A stretch of 64,000 bases of DNA from Zhengitettix transpicula (taxonomy: Eukaryota > Arthropoda > Insecta > Orthoptera > Tetrigidae). The stretch lies in contig CM073596.1 in assembly GCA_037074705.1 (NCBI GenBank), positions 10,248,001 through 10,312,000 of the forward strand. Direction: 5' to 3'. Under the pieces are notes generated by a model. That model was not told the origin of the DNA, ran no database searches, and saw nothing but the letters and a program-made list of their open reading frames with translations. Both the position numbers and the translations under genes were made by a program. Position 1 is the stretch's first letter; each line of letters opens with the position of its first letter. This document shows positions 1 to 12,920 of the stretch, piece after piece.

Positions 1-425
1 AATATATTTATCCGACGACCATTTTTAGATGTTTCATAATTTCCACCCCTGGCGGTTAACCCACAAGTTGAATGTCATAATTAAACTCAGCGGCATCTAT
101 AACTTCGCATTAGACTCAAATCTCGGTAGTTTTCGCGTTATATTTATGTAACGCCCCTTAACCCCTACCCTAAGAGTGTTCCCATCCTATTCCGAATGTG
201 GTTGAAATTATACACAAACAACATAGGGAGAAACACTGTCAATATCATTGCCTCCGAAAAATATTTATCCGGCGCAAATATATGCCGTTTTTTGCATGTT
301 TGATAATTTCGACCCCAAGGAGCACTTGTACAAAATTTGGTTTAAAATTTCTGCATGGATGTAGATTTGTAGGCGTCACATATACACAAACACAGAAATA
401 GTGTATTTTATTTATTAGAAATATA
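1..425 (+). repeat. Family 1 dispersed repeat, 3' part, cut by window edge
   Basis: The stretch contains the Family 1 landmarks: a phrase near 241-300 (cattgcctccgaaaaatatt, then tatccggcgcaaatat), then 'acttgtacaaaatttggttt' and a tail of 'atacacaaacacagaaatag' running into 'tttatttattagaaatata'. The same order is seen at 18780-18955 and 24600-24745. It is non-coding and the 5' part lies outside the window. The superfamily is not identified. Confidence 0.6.
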
Positions 426-1247
426 GGTTAGTTAATACAATAGCCAAAAAGACCAATGAATGGCCTGAGAAACAATAAAAAAATTATACGCTACGTTACG
501 TTTCGACAATATTGTAGATATACATATTTCTTTACCGTCGATTAAATTTTTTTCCTTACAGACTTAATTTGATTGTTTCATCGCGTAATTTAGTTTTAGA
601 GACTCTTTGTTATCGGTCTCTTATATAATTTTTTTTAACAAAAATCTTTAATTTTTGCACGCTTAATTTGATGGAATATGGTAATATTAATTTTTCCCCT
701 CATTAATTTGCTGACTCTAGTCCAAGGGAACCTGCACAACGCTTAATAACTGTAAACAGTTAAAAGAAAAGGGCGGGGAAAATATTGAAGGGCTTAAGGG
801 GTGCAGACGTGAACAGGTTTCCATTTAGTAATTGTAGGAAGACACGGGGGAGGGTTGAATAAGGAGGATTATGGAAATTAAGTGGCCTTTTGTAATTTAT
901 TAGCAAGTGTTGCGCGCGCGGAACGGAACAGAACAGAAACTAACTGGTCCGTGCGATAGTGACTTGTGTAGGAGGATTAGCGGGGGCCTTGTTCCCTCTC
1001 TACAGGTCCCAGGGGAAGACACAACACGATTCATAACAACAGAACTAGGGACGGGGGCGAGAGACGCCGCTAATTGCAGCCACAGGTGTTTGTGAGGAGC
1101 TAAACCTCTTTAAAAATCCAAACTCAGGCGTCGAATACGAGGGGAGAAACAGGGAGGAAAGGGAAAGAAGTTGGACGTTTAGAAATCATCAGGATTAGGA
1201 ACACGTCAGTAAATTCGACTTGACCAAAGAAATAAGCCTATATTACC

Positions 1248-1250
<3 letters not shown>
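426..1250. other. Unique AT-rich stretch, no gene seen
   Basis: I see no recognisable repeat, splice-supported exon or RNA gene. The part around 900-1150 is less AT-rich and holds a 62-codon ORF (907-1095) that resembles nothing known to me and does not start with ATG. Confidence 0.5.

Positions 1251-1294
<44 letters not shown>
1251..1294. repeat. (TA)n microsatellite
   Basis: Uninterrupted AT dinucleotides directly abut the TG end of the LTR-like unit that follows. The same pattern recurs at most LTR-like units in this window. Confidence 0.95.
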
Positions 1295-1297
<3 letters not shown>

Positions 1298-2215
1298 GGT
1301 ATACAAAACTAATTAAAGAAAATAAAGCCACCACTTTAGAGAGTCAAATTATGTAGTATTCAATTATTCAATTTAAATAAACAAAGGAAAAATTTAACAC
1401 AATTTTACTTTGTAATTAAAAAAAATTATTTTGAACAGATAACAAAAGATTATTTAATTACAATTTCGATTTTAAAATTGAATTTTGTACATTTTATGTT
1501 TCTAAAAAATTCCTCAGTTTTAATGAGAATCAAACCTTCAAGGCAGTTTACCGGACCTTTAATAATGATAGTGTTTTGCAGTTGCCTCCAAAGTTACAAA
1601 AGAAAATACAAATTTCAACTACAATAATAAAATTTTATATTAAAAAAATCCGACAACAACAAAAAGTTGAGAAATCTGACAAATCTAGAGAAATATTATT
1701 TGCATAAAGGTTTAAAAAATCAGGTTTACACATACAATTTATATTTCGAGCTTCTTTGGTACCTGTTTGTGCATTCCACACTTATTTTATTTTCAAAGAC
1801 AATATTTTATTTACAGGCCATAGCACTGATTGCTATTTCGTTTCACTTCACAAAAATATATTGCGCCTCGCAAACAGTTCACGAACTTTACTGTTTCACT
1901 TAATATGCGGCCTCAACACTTTACTGTTTTCTTTACGCTGAATGCGGCCACAACTGTCCGGGGCCTCACAACTGACTGACGTGACCACTCAGGTCTGAAC
2001 CCCCAAAACACGCTCGCCATCACTACACTCGTCGAGGCCCTCCAAAACCTCTGCTCTGCCTCCCAAAACACACTGACTGTTTTCTGCCAAAGTTCTGCGT
2101 GTGTACAATTTTCGAAAATAATCTGTAGCAAACTTTACAGTCTATGCCACACTGACTGTTATTTAAAATGCTCTGGCCAATAATAATTTAAGAAAAAATA
2201 TTAAATAAACTTACA
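1295..2215 (-). mobile_element. LTR-like unit (subfamily B)
   Basis: Read on the minus strand it starts TGTAATGTAAG and ends ACCACA next to (TA)n. An early block, GGCCAGAGCATT, is shared with the units at 37295 (+) and 44570 (-), and a late 'gccctgat'-like block sits near 1550. Termini TG...CA fit an LTR. No protein-coding internal region is attached, so it is a solo LTR or remnant. Confidence 0.55.
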
Positions 2216-3458
2216 TTATACATTGGTAATCTCCCCAATATATATATTTAATTCCCCATAGTTCGTTCTTGAAGACATCTATCGGTTCCTTTTCATTCAT
2301 ATTGGAACGAGATTAAAGACGTAACAATCATGTAGTGACAGAAAATTTGTCTAGAGAGAAATTTCAATAGAAAAACAAAACGAGGGAAGGTTTAATTCAG
2401 GTCTCCGTAGAAAGTTTATAGTTTTTGGGTATTTCTCATGTGTACAAAACCGTTAAAAAGTGAGGACGGAGTACGACGAGACTCCTCCCGCGGCGAGCGC
2501 CATTTTCCTGGAAGGTCTTCCAACTAATTAAATTAACAACCATCTCGTTGTCTCAGTCTTACCTTGTAATTGGGATTTACGTCGTTTATTTACGTTGAAT
2601 ACGTGAATTATTCAAGATCCTTATGCATAATACAAATATCGCAGGGTTCGTGTACGATTCGGGTTTCATCGGAAAGGCTCGTGTTTAGTTCGGAAGGGCT
2701 GACGTCACAGTCTCTAGACTTAGCCAGCTAGATATTCAAATTATTTAGTTCAAAATCAATTGATTCCAAATAATTTGCAAGTACTCTTGATATCATAAAT
2801 TATTATGTGTGATGTTCCACTTTAATGAGATTATTTACGTAATAAAACAATTTTTCTTTGATAACGAAATAAGTAATACACAGACAGTATGTCAGAAAAT
2901 TTTATTAGGTAATTAAACTGAATATTCATGTAAAAACAACGTTTCGCCAATAATATAACCATAATCTGTCTGTTTAACAATAATCGAGTGAGATCGAGCC
3001 CGAGATGAACAGATAATGGTAATTTAAACTAAAAAGAAAATTAATTAATTGTAAACCTAATGTAAATGATAATTATCGTAATTGTTTAAGTTAAGAATTT
3101 TTCACATTGTAAGTTTTTAATTGCCTTTTCGTAACATTATTTATTGGAGACCCGACAGTCGGCCCTGATATTAAGCCGTGGCACTTTACCAACTAGTAAC
3201 AAAATTGTCAATTGTGATCAGAATTTGTTTTTATTAAATTAACTTTATTTTATACTTTGAATTCTGATTTTTCATTTAAAATCCTATTATTTCTACTTTG
3301 AATTTTGCTTATTTTAAGCCTAATTAAATTGTATTATTACAAATGTGCTCCAATTATGGGCTTATTTAAATAGAATAATTAATCATTTAGTTGTGTTTAC
3401 TAAAATTTTGGTTCTTTAACGTGAGACAAAACATTTAAAAAATAATTAATTTAATTGT

Positions 3459-3460
<2 letters not shown>
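2216..3460. other. Mostly unique stretch with a possible old LTR fragment
   Basis: No gene is recognised. The block at about 3150-3185 (gacagtcggccctgatatta) matches the 3' part of subfamily B LTRs (compare 37950-37970), so 2565-3460 may be an older copy, but the left end is unclear. The stretch at 2440-2760 is less AT-rich and includes TGACGTCA at 2700. A 'caacgtttcgcc' motif near 2938 recalls the short palindromic elements described elsewhere. Confidence 0.35.

Positions 3461-3504
<44 letters not shown>
3461..3504. repeat. (TA)n microsatellite
   Basis: Perfect AT repeat abutting an LTR-like unit. Confidence 0.95.
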
Positions 3505-3506
<2 letters not shown>

Positions 3507-4382
3507 TAATACTAATTAGAGGCCAGTAATGATTTTAATAATTGGATTGTTAGTGGTCTCAATTCTTCAAAGACAACAATGTGTCGGTGGGCTTTGTTGC
3601 GAGTCGCTAGCACTGTCTGGAACAGTCTGACTGATATTGTAGTAGGGAGCGGAAGGCAGCGTGGCCTAAGTACAAAATTCAACCGAGAAAGTTACAAGTT
3701 TTTAAATAAAAGTATAAAGTTTGGACAGCGAGATACATTGTAAAAAAAATGCAAAGAGTAATCAAATATTTACCGCCACATTAAGATTCCTACGCGTACT
3801 GAGATTTATCACATGTAACATTATGTCTGGCTGATGATCCGGAGGGGCAGCAGATCCAGTTCCCGGAGGAAAATTCAATAACTTCGACCGTGTGTTTGAC
3901 AATCAAGTGTAGAGTCGGTGATTCATGGCCTTTTTAGTGTAATTTGTGTGCTGGAGCCCAGGAATCTAAGTCTGGTACCAGCCGAACATTTTTGTAAGTA
4001 GAAACCAAGTTAATTAAGTTTGTAAACGATAGTTAAAGGTATTCGTCAGATTTCGTTCGTATCGTCTTGGTTTTGATTGTTAATTTCTTAATTTATAAAT
4101 TCTATGATTGTTCTTTACTTTACAAGTCCGGGTAAACGACCCTGAGAGGAGAGTTATCAAATTTCTAAACATTGAAACTTTAAATGTATTTAACCTCATT
4201 GAAAATGTTATAGATTTCTATCAAATAAATAAATGCTATCATAAAGTTTAAGTAGTAATTGTTTCTCAATACTTTCTGTTGAAATAAAATAAACTGTTCC
4301 AATTTAATCAAACTGCAAATTAATTGTTTAAATAATTCAATAAAATTTTGTTTATTAATTAATTAATCTCCACTTTTATTTA

Positions 4383-4388
<6 letters not shown>
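3505..4388 (+). mobile_element. LTR-like unit (subfamily A)
   Basis: It lies between two (TA)n tracts. It starts cGTAATACTAATTAGAGGCC (first base of the TG mutated) and ends TAATCACTA. Internal landmarks occur in the same order as in the unit at 16258-17286: 'ggtaccag' (3974), 'gtcagatttcgtt' (4045), and 'accctgaga' followed by a run-out to AT-rich sequence. Non-coding; probably a solo LTR. Confidence 0.6.

Positions 4389-4418
<30 letters not shown>
4389..4418. repeat. (TA)n microsatellite
   Basis: AT repeat on the right side of the preceding LTR-like unit, consistent with insertion into a TA tract. Confidence 0.9.
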
Positions 4419-4422
<4 letters not shown>

Positions 4423-6282
4423 GTATGTGTGTAAAATTTGAATAAATCATACTTTAGAGTTATGGATCGCATCCGATGACGGTTGTAGCCGAATGTTACC
4501 TGATTAAATCCCAAAATTGTGGTCAAAACAATGTATGGAAACGAATTTTTGGTTAGAATTATTGCCTTATTTTTCTCATTTATTTATTAAATAATAATTA
4601 TCAGGTAATATAAAATATTGGTTGTAAACTATAGAAACGGTGAATAACAACACGACCTTAGTTTCGAATGATGCTACGAAAGGACGCAGAGCGGCGTGCA
4701 AACGTCACATCCAGGTGTGTTTAATTTAGTTTCCGTGTAATTGTTTCTGATATTAAAATTTGCCTGGGAAACTAAGGGCGATGTATTTTTTATTTTATTT
4801 TAAATCGATGTATGTTTTCTTTCTATACGTACATGTATACCTTTTGTATGCCCTAGAAATATTGAAGCAAACTAATAGATAGGTAAGTTGCCTTAGTGGT
4901 TTGATAGATTATTCATTTTGAATATTTTTAAGGACGGTTGAGGACGACAGTAACACGAAATTATTGATTCAATCTAATTTTCCGTTTACTAGAGTATTAT
5001 TATCTTCAATTTGTATTTAGAATTTGATCACAATGGCCGATTTGATAGTTGGCTAATGACGGTTGTGTGCTTCGTCTGGTTTCTGGAGAGAACCGTACAA
5101 ATAAATCCAGGGTGATGAAACACAGTGTTATTAAATATGAAGGAGGAGCGATGGAATGATTTGAGACAGAAATAACACAAATACGTGGTTCGTGTTTATT
5201 CGGGTATCTTCGGTGAAACTCGGTATAGTTCGTAATAAATGACGTCACACTTAGTTTCGTAAAACAACCTACATATTAATAGACGAGCTTAGTTAATGAA
5301 TTCAATTAATTGAATAATGTTTGAGTTTTGAGGAATTTTGTCTTTCCATCGGAAGAGAAACGAGCCGAGGAAACGCTGTAATCTATTATGCATTTTTTTT
5401 TTGCCTGTGAGGGCTGGCTGCTGTTGTTGTTATTCGTGTGGTTCTATCTATCACCATGAAAGGGAGGACACGCACAGTGACATTGGTTCCGGCGACGCTC
5501 GCCTCATTTGCGTGGCGCTATTGTCGCGCGTCTCCCCGACTTCCGGCGCTTTGTGGGAGCGTCCGAAGGCTGGCTGAGATGGATGGCTGCACCACCACCA
5601 CCACCACCACCACTGTGCTGCAGTAGAGACTCTCTCTCATCCACAATCCTCCCCAACGTGCGTGTCTATTTTATTAGTCCGCCTTCATTGTGAGCTCGTT
5701 TCCTGTTTTTCAGATTTATCATTCCTTTTTAACCCCCGAACACTTGTGTTAACGAGTCTGTAATTACAACTGGTCAAAAATCTTTCACCCCCCCCTCCAA
5801 AAAAATCAAATTGATTCACACCTACTTTTCGCGACAACAGTTAATTGAAAAGAACGACAAACATACAATATTTTGAAAACGAATTGAAATTTGATGCGGT
5901 GTATTACAATATTATCGAAAAGAATTCCGCAAAAAATTCATGGCGTAACTATTTTAACAAATCAATCTGAAAGAAACGCTAAAACTTGTATAAAAACAAC
6001 GAATTTCATTATTTTTAATTCGTTGCTAAGAGAAAACATAGACAAGGACGGTCGTCTTCCGGGAATTCACATTATAAAAACTTTATGCCTATTAAGTCAA
6101 AAAAATATTATTAAATGTGAGGATTTAATTTTATATTGATATTAATATGATTATAACAACATAATACTTAAAATTATTTTTCAGTTACAACAGTCATGGG
6201 AGGAAGACGATATTTTAAAACCATTCAAATTTCTTTTAATATTTTATTTAACGTCTGCTTTTATTAACAAATTTATTAGAAA
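4419..6282. other. Unique stretch, no gene supported
   Basis: No protein homology or spliced exon is recognised. It contains TGACGTCA at 5240, a less AT-rich block at 5340-5700, and an (ACC)n trinucleotide run at about 5590-5615. ORFs of 60-80 codons overlap in several frames around 5340-5690, which argues for composition rather than coding. Confidence 0.5.
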
Positions 6283-8040
6283 TAATGTAAGTACTATTAC
6301 CGCAGATACTATTAATCCTCTAACAACTACTTGTACTATTTATGATGCAACTACTAATCTTACTACTATTACCATTGCTACTGTTCATACTACTATTTCT
6401 ACTACTTCTCATTCTAGTACTACTTTTATCACTAACTTCTGTTGCTAGTTCTACTGTTGCTGCTACTACCGATGCTAGAACTAATATTTCTACTACTGCC
6501 GATGCTTATACTACTAATGCTATTACTACCGATGCTAGTACTACTGTTAGTATTACTACCGATGCTAGTACTACTGTTAGTATTACCACCGATGCTAGTA
6601 CTACTAATTCTACTACTGCCGATGCTAGCTCTACTGTCGCTGCTACTACCGATGCTACTATTAATGTTACTATTTCTACCGATGCTACCTCTACCGTTGC
6701 TACTACTAATATTTCTACTGTTACCTATGCTAGCTCTATTGTTGCAACTACTGATTCTAGCTCTACTGTTTCTACTAATACCGATGTAACTCTACTGTTG
6801 CTACTACTACTGATGGTAGCTCTACTATTCCTACTACTACCTATGCTAGTGCTACTGTTGCTACTACCACCAAAACTTGCACTACTGTAACTACTACTAC
6901 CGTGGCTACTACTAATGTTACCACTACTACAACCATTTGTACTGTTCGTAATACTGTTATCACTAACTGCTGCTGATAGCACTACTGTTGCTATTACTAC
7001 CGATGTTAGTCCTACTGTTTCTACTACTGCCGATGCTAGTACTACAGTTAGTATTACTACTGATGCTAGTACTACTAATTCTACTACTGCCGATGCTAGC
7101 TCTACTGTTGCTACTACTACGATGCTAGTACTACTAATTCTACTACTGCCGATGCTAGCACGGCTGTTGCGTCTACTACCAATGCACTAACTACCGCTGC
7201 TGCTATTACCGATGTTAGTACTACTGTTGCTATTACTACCGATGTTAGCAATACTGTTGCTACTACTAGATAGTAGCTCTACTGTTGCTGCAATTACCGA
7301 TGTTAGTCCTACTGTTTCTACTACTGCCGATGCTAGTACTACTGTTGGTATTACTACCGATGCCAGCACTACCGTTGCTGATGCTACCGATGCTACTACT
7401 AATGCTACTATTACTACCGATGCTACCTCTTCCGTTTCTACTACTACAGCTGCTACTACTAATGTTTCTACTACTACCTATGCTAGCTCTATTGTTGCTA
7501 TAACTACTGATTCTAGCACTACTGTTTCTACTACTACCGATACTAGTACTACTGTTGTTATGACTAATGTTGCTACTACTGCGTATGAAGCTACCATTGT
7601 ACTTGCTACTTCTGTCTATTATTTCTGATGCTTCTACTACTGTTGTGACTAGTATTTCTGTTGACAGTACTACTACTGCTCATGCTACAACTGCTATTAA
7701 ATCTACTAATGCTACTTTTGCTGCTGATAGTACTACTTCTGCTGTTGATGTTACTACTACTGTCTTACCATTACTGCTATTGTTCCTGATGGTACAACTA
7801 CTGTTGTTGGTACGACTGCTACTGTTTATACTCCTATTCTTACTAATACTACTGTTGACAAGATTACTATTGGTGATGCTGTTACTGCTGTCTAGACTAT
7901 TTATTCTATTATGGCTAATGCTACTACTGTTGTTACTACTACGGATGTAGACTTCTAGGAGTTGACCTTACTACTACAGCTGCTGTTGTCACCTCTCCTG
8001 CTGACCCTACTACTACTGTTATCATTACTAATAGTATTAG
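6283..8040. repeat. Degenerate (ACT)n trinucleotide array with 30-bp higher-order unit
   Basis: About 1.75 kb built from ACT/ACC/GCT/GTT-type triplets. A recurring 30-base phrase begins 'gatgctagtactactgttag' (for example 6530, 6560, 7030, 7330). Because the repeat is a multiple of three it leaves long open frames: Thr/Ser/Ala/Asp-rich in one + frame (6342-6890, 7212-7628), Leu-rich in another, Ser-rich on the minus strand. Openness in several frames at once, leucine runs, and frame switches mean it is better read as a decayed microsatellite than as a mucin-like gene. An expressed Ser/Thr-rich exon cannot be excluded. Confidence 0.8.
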
Positions 8041-9350
8041 GGGAAGAATAAAAAGTTCGAAACGTGGATTATAATACGAATACGATTTATTGCAAGTTGT
8101 ACGTGAGTGACCGTGACCTTACGACGCGTCACGATAGCACATTTCCGTGGCCACAGTCCATCCTACTATAGGTGTCGGACAGGCACATAACAGGACACAT
8201 ATTCATGCGTCGGTGTTTCAGTCTTTTATACTTATTTTCCTGCTCCCTTTCATTTTTATATTAAAAAATGTTCACACCTTTTCTGCGGCGTTGCTCGGAA
8301 AATCGAACGCCGCAATTTATATTCGAGGAGTTTAATTTCAAATTCACGCCATTATATGCTTTTTTTTACATAATTATTTTCCGCGCTCTAGAGCTGAAAT
8401 CTACTTGATGTTAATTACGCGCGGAGGGATATTAAGTAAAAGTAAGCGGCGGGGGGTTGTATCCGTAATTAAAGCAAAGTAGCCGTGACTGTGATGGATG
8501 TTGGAGTGAGCAAACGAGACACGATATTGTGTGTTGTGTGAGTGTATGTGAGAGACGAGTCTGCACTGGACTAAAACTGTGATAAATGGAGCGCGTTATT
8601 GGGTAATCAGTTGAGTGGATGAGATGAATACGTGGTCGAGCTGAACGCGAAGGCCAAATGAAGATGGAATACCTCTAACAGCAATGGCCCACTGCCTGGG
8701 AGGAAAATAGCCCGCAAAGGAAACAACAGTAACGCGGATAAAGGAAGGAAAAAGGGAGAGAGGCCAGATTATAACTAGAAGAATCTACGCGAAATGGTCC
8801 CTGTCAACAAGAAAGGGAAGGAGAATGACCGACTGAGAAGGTTAAATGGACGTAAGACCGAAATTAGAAGAGACTCTCCGAGTTTTTGTTTGTGTGTGGG
8901 TGAGAGATTATAGATTTACTGAGTAATGCAGTTAGTGGAAGAGGTTGGGTTGTGCTGCTGCTGCTGCAATTAATTTTAAGGGATGATCTCCCACCCCCTA
9001 AGCCTTGCTTACTAAAACATAGGATCCTTAAACACCTCCATAAAGTATTTAACGCGGTAGGGCTGAAAGTTCATAACCTCTTACACCCCGGGGAATGTAA
9101 AATCGTCACTTTACTATATATAGGGGACTGTGTCGCAGTATTTTTTAACAGGAAGAAAAAAATTTAAAGCATTTGCATACTGTCAATTAAAGAGTCGGAG
9201 AGCAAAACAATACCCCATAAACATGGCAGGTTTCAGTTAAAAACAGTGTTTGTCTGTGTAACGTTTCAAAATATTAATTAAAGGGATTTTATAAGCATTT
9301 TAACGCATCAAATCACACAGAAATATTATTGAGATAATATCAATAAATAG
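8041..9350. other. Unique stretch, no gene supported
   Basis: No repeat family or coding exon is recognised. The part at 8080-8900 is less AT-rich than its surroundings and ORFs there stay under 75 codons. A short (CTG)n run lies near 8955. Confidence 0.5.
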
Positions 9351-9566
9351 ACGGCCTAGTAATAAAAGTAATTATAGTGTTTATTAAAAAATTATTAATT
9401 TCATGACTTTCTCCCTCGTTTGGGACTTCATTATCAGGTTGGACAGTATTTAATATACAATTTATAAATCAAGATTAAGGTTCCAAACGAGGACCAAACG
9501 TCTGAAAATTGATAACTGTTTGGTTAATAAACACTATAATTATTTTTCTGACTCGAGGCTGTCCTT
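9351..9566. mobile_element. Short palindromic element (MITE-like)
   Basis: Terminal inverted repeats share 'attatagtgtttatta' (9372 and, inverted, about 9527-9542) about 200 bp apart, with internal 'cttcattatcaggttggaca' and 'ggaccaaacgtctg'. The layout is the same as the elements at 14833, 17332 and 33532. It has no coding capacity. Confidence 0.55.
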
Positions 9567-10660
9567 TTATTTATTATATTATTATAAATATTCAGATAAA
9601 TTTGTATAAAATAACTTTGTTATCCAAGGGGAATGTTTTCCGGACTCAATTGTCTGCCGTCGGGATAAAAGTTTCTTTTTTTCCCTACCCTTAATCCCTT
9701 AAGTTGACACACCGACGGGAAGTTCTCTAGAATTGCTACCAGAGACTAGGTCCGCGACAAAGTAAAAATGATTAAACTCACCCTCCATGTCTCGACAGAT
9801 GGACTATCCTTATGTAGAGGGAAACTAAAACTGGGTAATGAGCCCTAGTCTTATAATACAACAATAAAAAAGACTCAGTGAGTCAAACTTCGTTTTAATA
9901 CAACTAAACAGTCGTAAAATGGGTTCCATATAAATTTTAAATTTGCGGTGTTGAGACGCAATGACGAGCTTCATTGTCAATTTGAAACTTCTCAGTCCAA
10001 CCAGTATCAAAGACTAGCTCTCATAAAACTCTGGTCTCATAAAATATTTGGTGGGAGAGTTTCGTCATCGGCTGTGATCGACCAGACAAAGTGACGGCAA
10101 TCCTACCAAAATGGTTTGGATGATCCTCTTGTAGGAAAAGTGCGCTGCCTATCAGACAACATAGTGTTCTACATCGCATGAGAAAGCTGTGATCAAGATG
10201 GGTGCCGCGGTTTGCTTACAATGCAACAACAAACAGAGTCGGGAGGAAGTTTGGGCGACGTTTCACGACCGTGAAGGCGTGGCTTCACATCCACGGATGA
10301 AACTCGGGGTCCACACCAGAAAACAAGGAACAATCAATGGGCTTAGAGAAGGCGAAGACAAATCCAATGGATGGCGAGGCCATGACGTCATCAAATATAT
10401 TGCAAAAACTAAGAAAACCAATCAACGACGGTGTATTACATGCGCTTGAGTGTAGAAATCAAGGAAACGAAAGAGTTGTTCCATCCCGAAGTCGTCTATT
10501 ATCTATGAATCACGAGGTTTACTACGTCTGCAGTATTTTATATTTCTCCAAAATTAGATAAAGTCAGTATGGTAAAAGACAAATGCAGAAGCGGTGTCTA
10601 CGGTCAATTGATCGAAGGTTCTTACTTTAAACAGGGTATAGAAGCAGTTGGGGAAATTTC
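9567..10660. other. Unique stretch with one unassigned ORF
   Basis: A + strand open frame at 10198-10449 (ATG to TGA, 83 codons) contains two Cys-x2-Cys-type pairs (CLQC near its start, CITC near its end). I do not recognise the protein, see no convincing splice signals and give it little weight as a gene. TGACGTCA occurs at 10383. Confidence 0.3.
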
Positions 10661-12050
10661 TGTCACCCATCGAGTGAACGTGGTTGAATTTACCATACTG
10701 GTTAAGCTGTAGTTATGCCCATAGTAGTGGGAGTTGACGGGAGTGAAACAAATTTCCGTTTACAATCTTAAATCCATAGCCCAATTTGTACCAAACTTGA
10801 TACACATTTTACTGACGACCCAGAAAAAACTCTAAGGGATTAAGACACACCTACCATCTCTAGGTGTGGAGGGGATGGAATTTAAAAATATTCATTTACT
10901 GTTATTATTAGCGTCAAATAAAACCATTTTAATGTCTCTTAATTTGATAGTGTCGTTATAGAATTTTTAATTAATAATTTCAACACTAAATGGCAACGGA
11001 TGGAAGCACCCTTAGCCTGCAGATGGTGATGGAAGGGATTAACATGAATAATAATATAAAAAAGACCGAAATGGGCGTCGATTCCGGGGTTATAGTAGTC
11101 GCTGAGTTTAGTTCCGAAATTTACGGTACTAGTTAAGATGTAGTTCAGCTACTAGAAGTGGGGGTGGAAGGGGTTGAAGCAAATTTACCTTTACAATCTT
11201 AAATTTATAGACCAATTCTACAAACACATGTTACTTACGATTGAAGAACAAATACTGAGGGTTTAAGACTCACCTACCGCCTCTACCTTCACAATGTTAA
11301 ATTCATAGACCAATTCTACAAACACATGTTACTTACGATTCAAGAACAAACACTGAGGGCTTAAGTCACACCTACCGCCTCTACCTTTACAATCTTAAAT
11401 TCAGATACCAATTCTACAAACACATGTTACTTACGATTCAAGAACAAACACTGAGGGCTTAAGTCACACCTACCGCCTCTAGCGGTGGGGATAGAATTTA
11501 AAAACATTCCTAAACTGCCATTATAAGCGTCGAATAAAATGTTTCCGAGGTCGCTTAATTTTATAGTGTCAGTGTAGAATATTTAAGTGTCTAATTTCAA
11601 CTCCAAAAGGCAAGGGAGGGAAGCACCATTACCGTACTGATAGTGGTGGAATGGTTTTACATAAAAAAAATAATGCAAGAAGACCGATATTAGTGTCGAT
11701 TCCGGTGTTATAGGAGCTGCTGACTTTAATTCACGCATTAACCATGGTGGACAATGAAATTTTATGTTCCACTTCGTGGAGTACTTTTTACTGTTTTAAT
11801 TCGTTGTGATCTTTAAGACACTTTTATTTAATGTAGTAGGAGGGTTCCCGAAATCATGGTTTATTTAAAGTTACCTACCGTGGGGTGAGGTCGGGGAGGG
11901 GACCGTAAATAGGTAAATATTCCAAAAGCTGTCGCTATTGATGCTGGCTAAATGAATATTTACTAAGAGATTAGTGTCGAATCTATTCCTACTCTGGATT
12001 AAATTAAATAAACATCCGGGCAATACCGGGCAATCAGATAGTTTTATATT
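10661..12050 (-). repeat. Family 2 dispersed repeat, minus-strand copy 1
   Basis: This matches, in inverted orientation, 35765-37255. It contains three ~95-bp tandem units around 11190-11510 (phrase 'caattctacaaacacatgtt' then 'acttacgattcaagaacaaa'). It ends at the head motif near 12017-12036 (ccgggcaataccgggcaatc), equivalent to tccggcattgcccgggt at 35768. No coding potential is seen. Confidence 0.65.
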
Positions 12051-12295
12051 GAATTTAAACAGGACGACATGTCAAAAAATAAAGTTGTGTTAATTAATTA
12101 AAACGAAAAATCATTACAAATCGACGTTTCATCCCCAATGTTGGGAATTATCCAGTTAAATACAAGAACATATATAAATTTAGCGTCATGGACTGCTACC
12201 TATAACATTTGTAACCGAAACGTCGTATTGTAAAGGTTTCTTTTGGCTTTATTTATATATTAGACATTTTACCTGGCATATCGGCAGCCTGGTTA
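12050..12295. mobile_element. Short palindromic element beside the Family 2 head
   Basis: It contains the paired motif 'cgacgtttcatccccaat' (12122) and 'ccgaaacgtcgtattgtaaa' (12216), in inverted relation about 95 bp apart. The same segment, inverted, is at 35515-35765, also beside a Family 2 head, so both copies derive from one ancestral arrangement. Confidence 0.5.
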
Positions 12296-12765
12296 ATTAA
12301 ATTTTATGTTATCCCACGTGAAGGTGGACGTGGTTAGGTTACCCGGAGTAGTTTTGATCCTCGTATGTTTCAGGGTAATTTCTTTATATTCTTAGGGTAT
12401 CACTTATATTATGGTCTCTAGTTACTTATGAGTTGTATTTGTTTACTCCTTTAATGTACCGGGAGATTTTTTTCGACTCCACTAAGTTTTCGAGTATGTT
12501 TAGCAATTTTAATTAATCGTGATTTTTTAGACACTTTTATTCTATGTAGTCGGACAGCACCTGAATAACGTCAGTCATCGTCGTGGTTTATTTGAAGTTA
12601 GGTGCCGAGGGGTTAGGTTGGGGAGGGGGCCGTAAATGGGTAAATGTTCCAATAACTGGCGTTGGTCAAATTAAATGTTTTCCAAACCTTTAGTGCCGAA
12701 TCAGGTCCTACTCCTTGTTAATTATAAAAAATACCCGAGAAAGGCCGTGCAATTCATTATAAACT
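12296..12765 (-). repeat. Family 2 dispersed repeat, second minus-strand fragment
   Basis: 'gtgattttttagacactttt' (12521), 'gtggtttatttgaagttagg' (12583) and 'gggggccgtaaatgggtaaa' (12625) parallel 11810-11910 of the first copy. It ends in a degraded head motif 'acccgagaaaggccgtgcaa' (12733). Confidence 0.55.
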
Positions 12766-12920
12766 AATATTGGAAGGCTGTGACGTCATTCTTCAGAACA
12801 TATCCGAGGTACCCCAGTGATACACGAATCCACACTAAGCACTCATGGATTGCATTAGAGATAATTGGAACCCGATGACGTCATTATTCGAGATTCGTGG
12901 TTGGACTAGAAGGTATATAT

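Noticed and set aside
6342..7950. Several long Leu-rich or Thr/Ser-rich ORFs
   Set aside because: All are frames of the same degenerate trinucleotide repeat, open on both strands at once.
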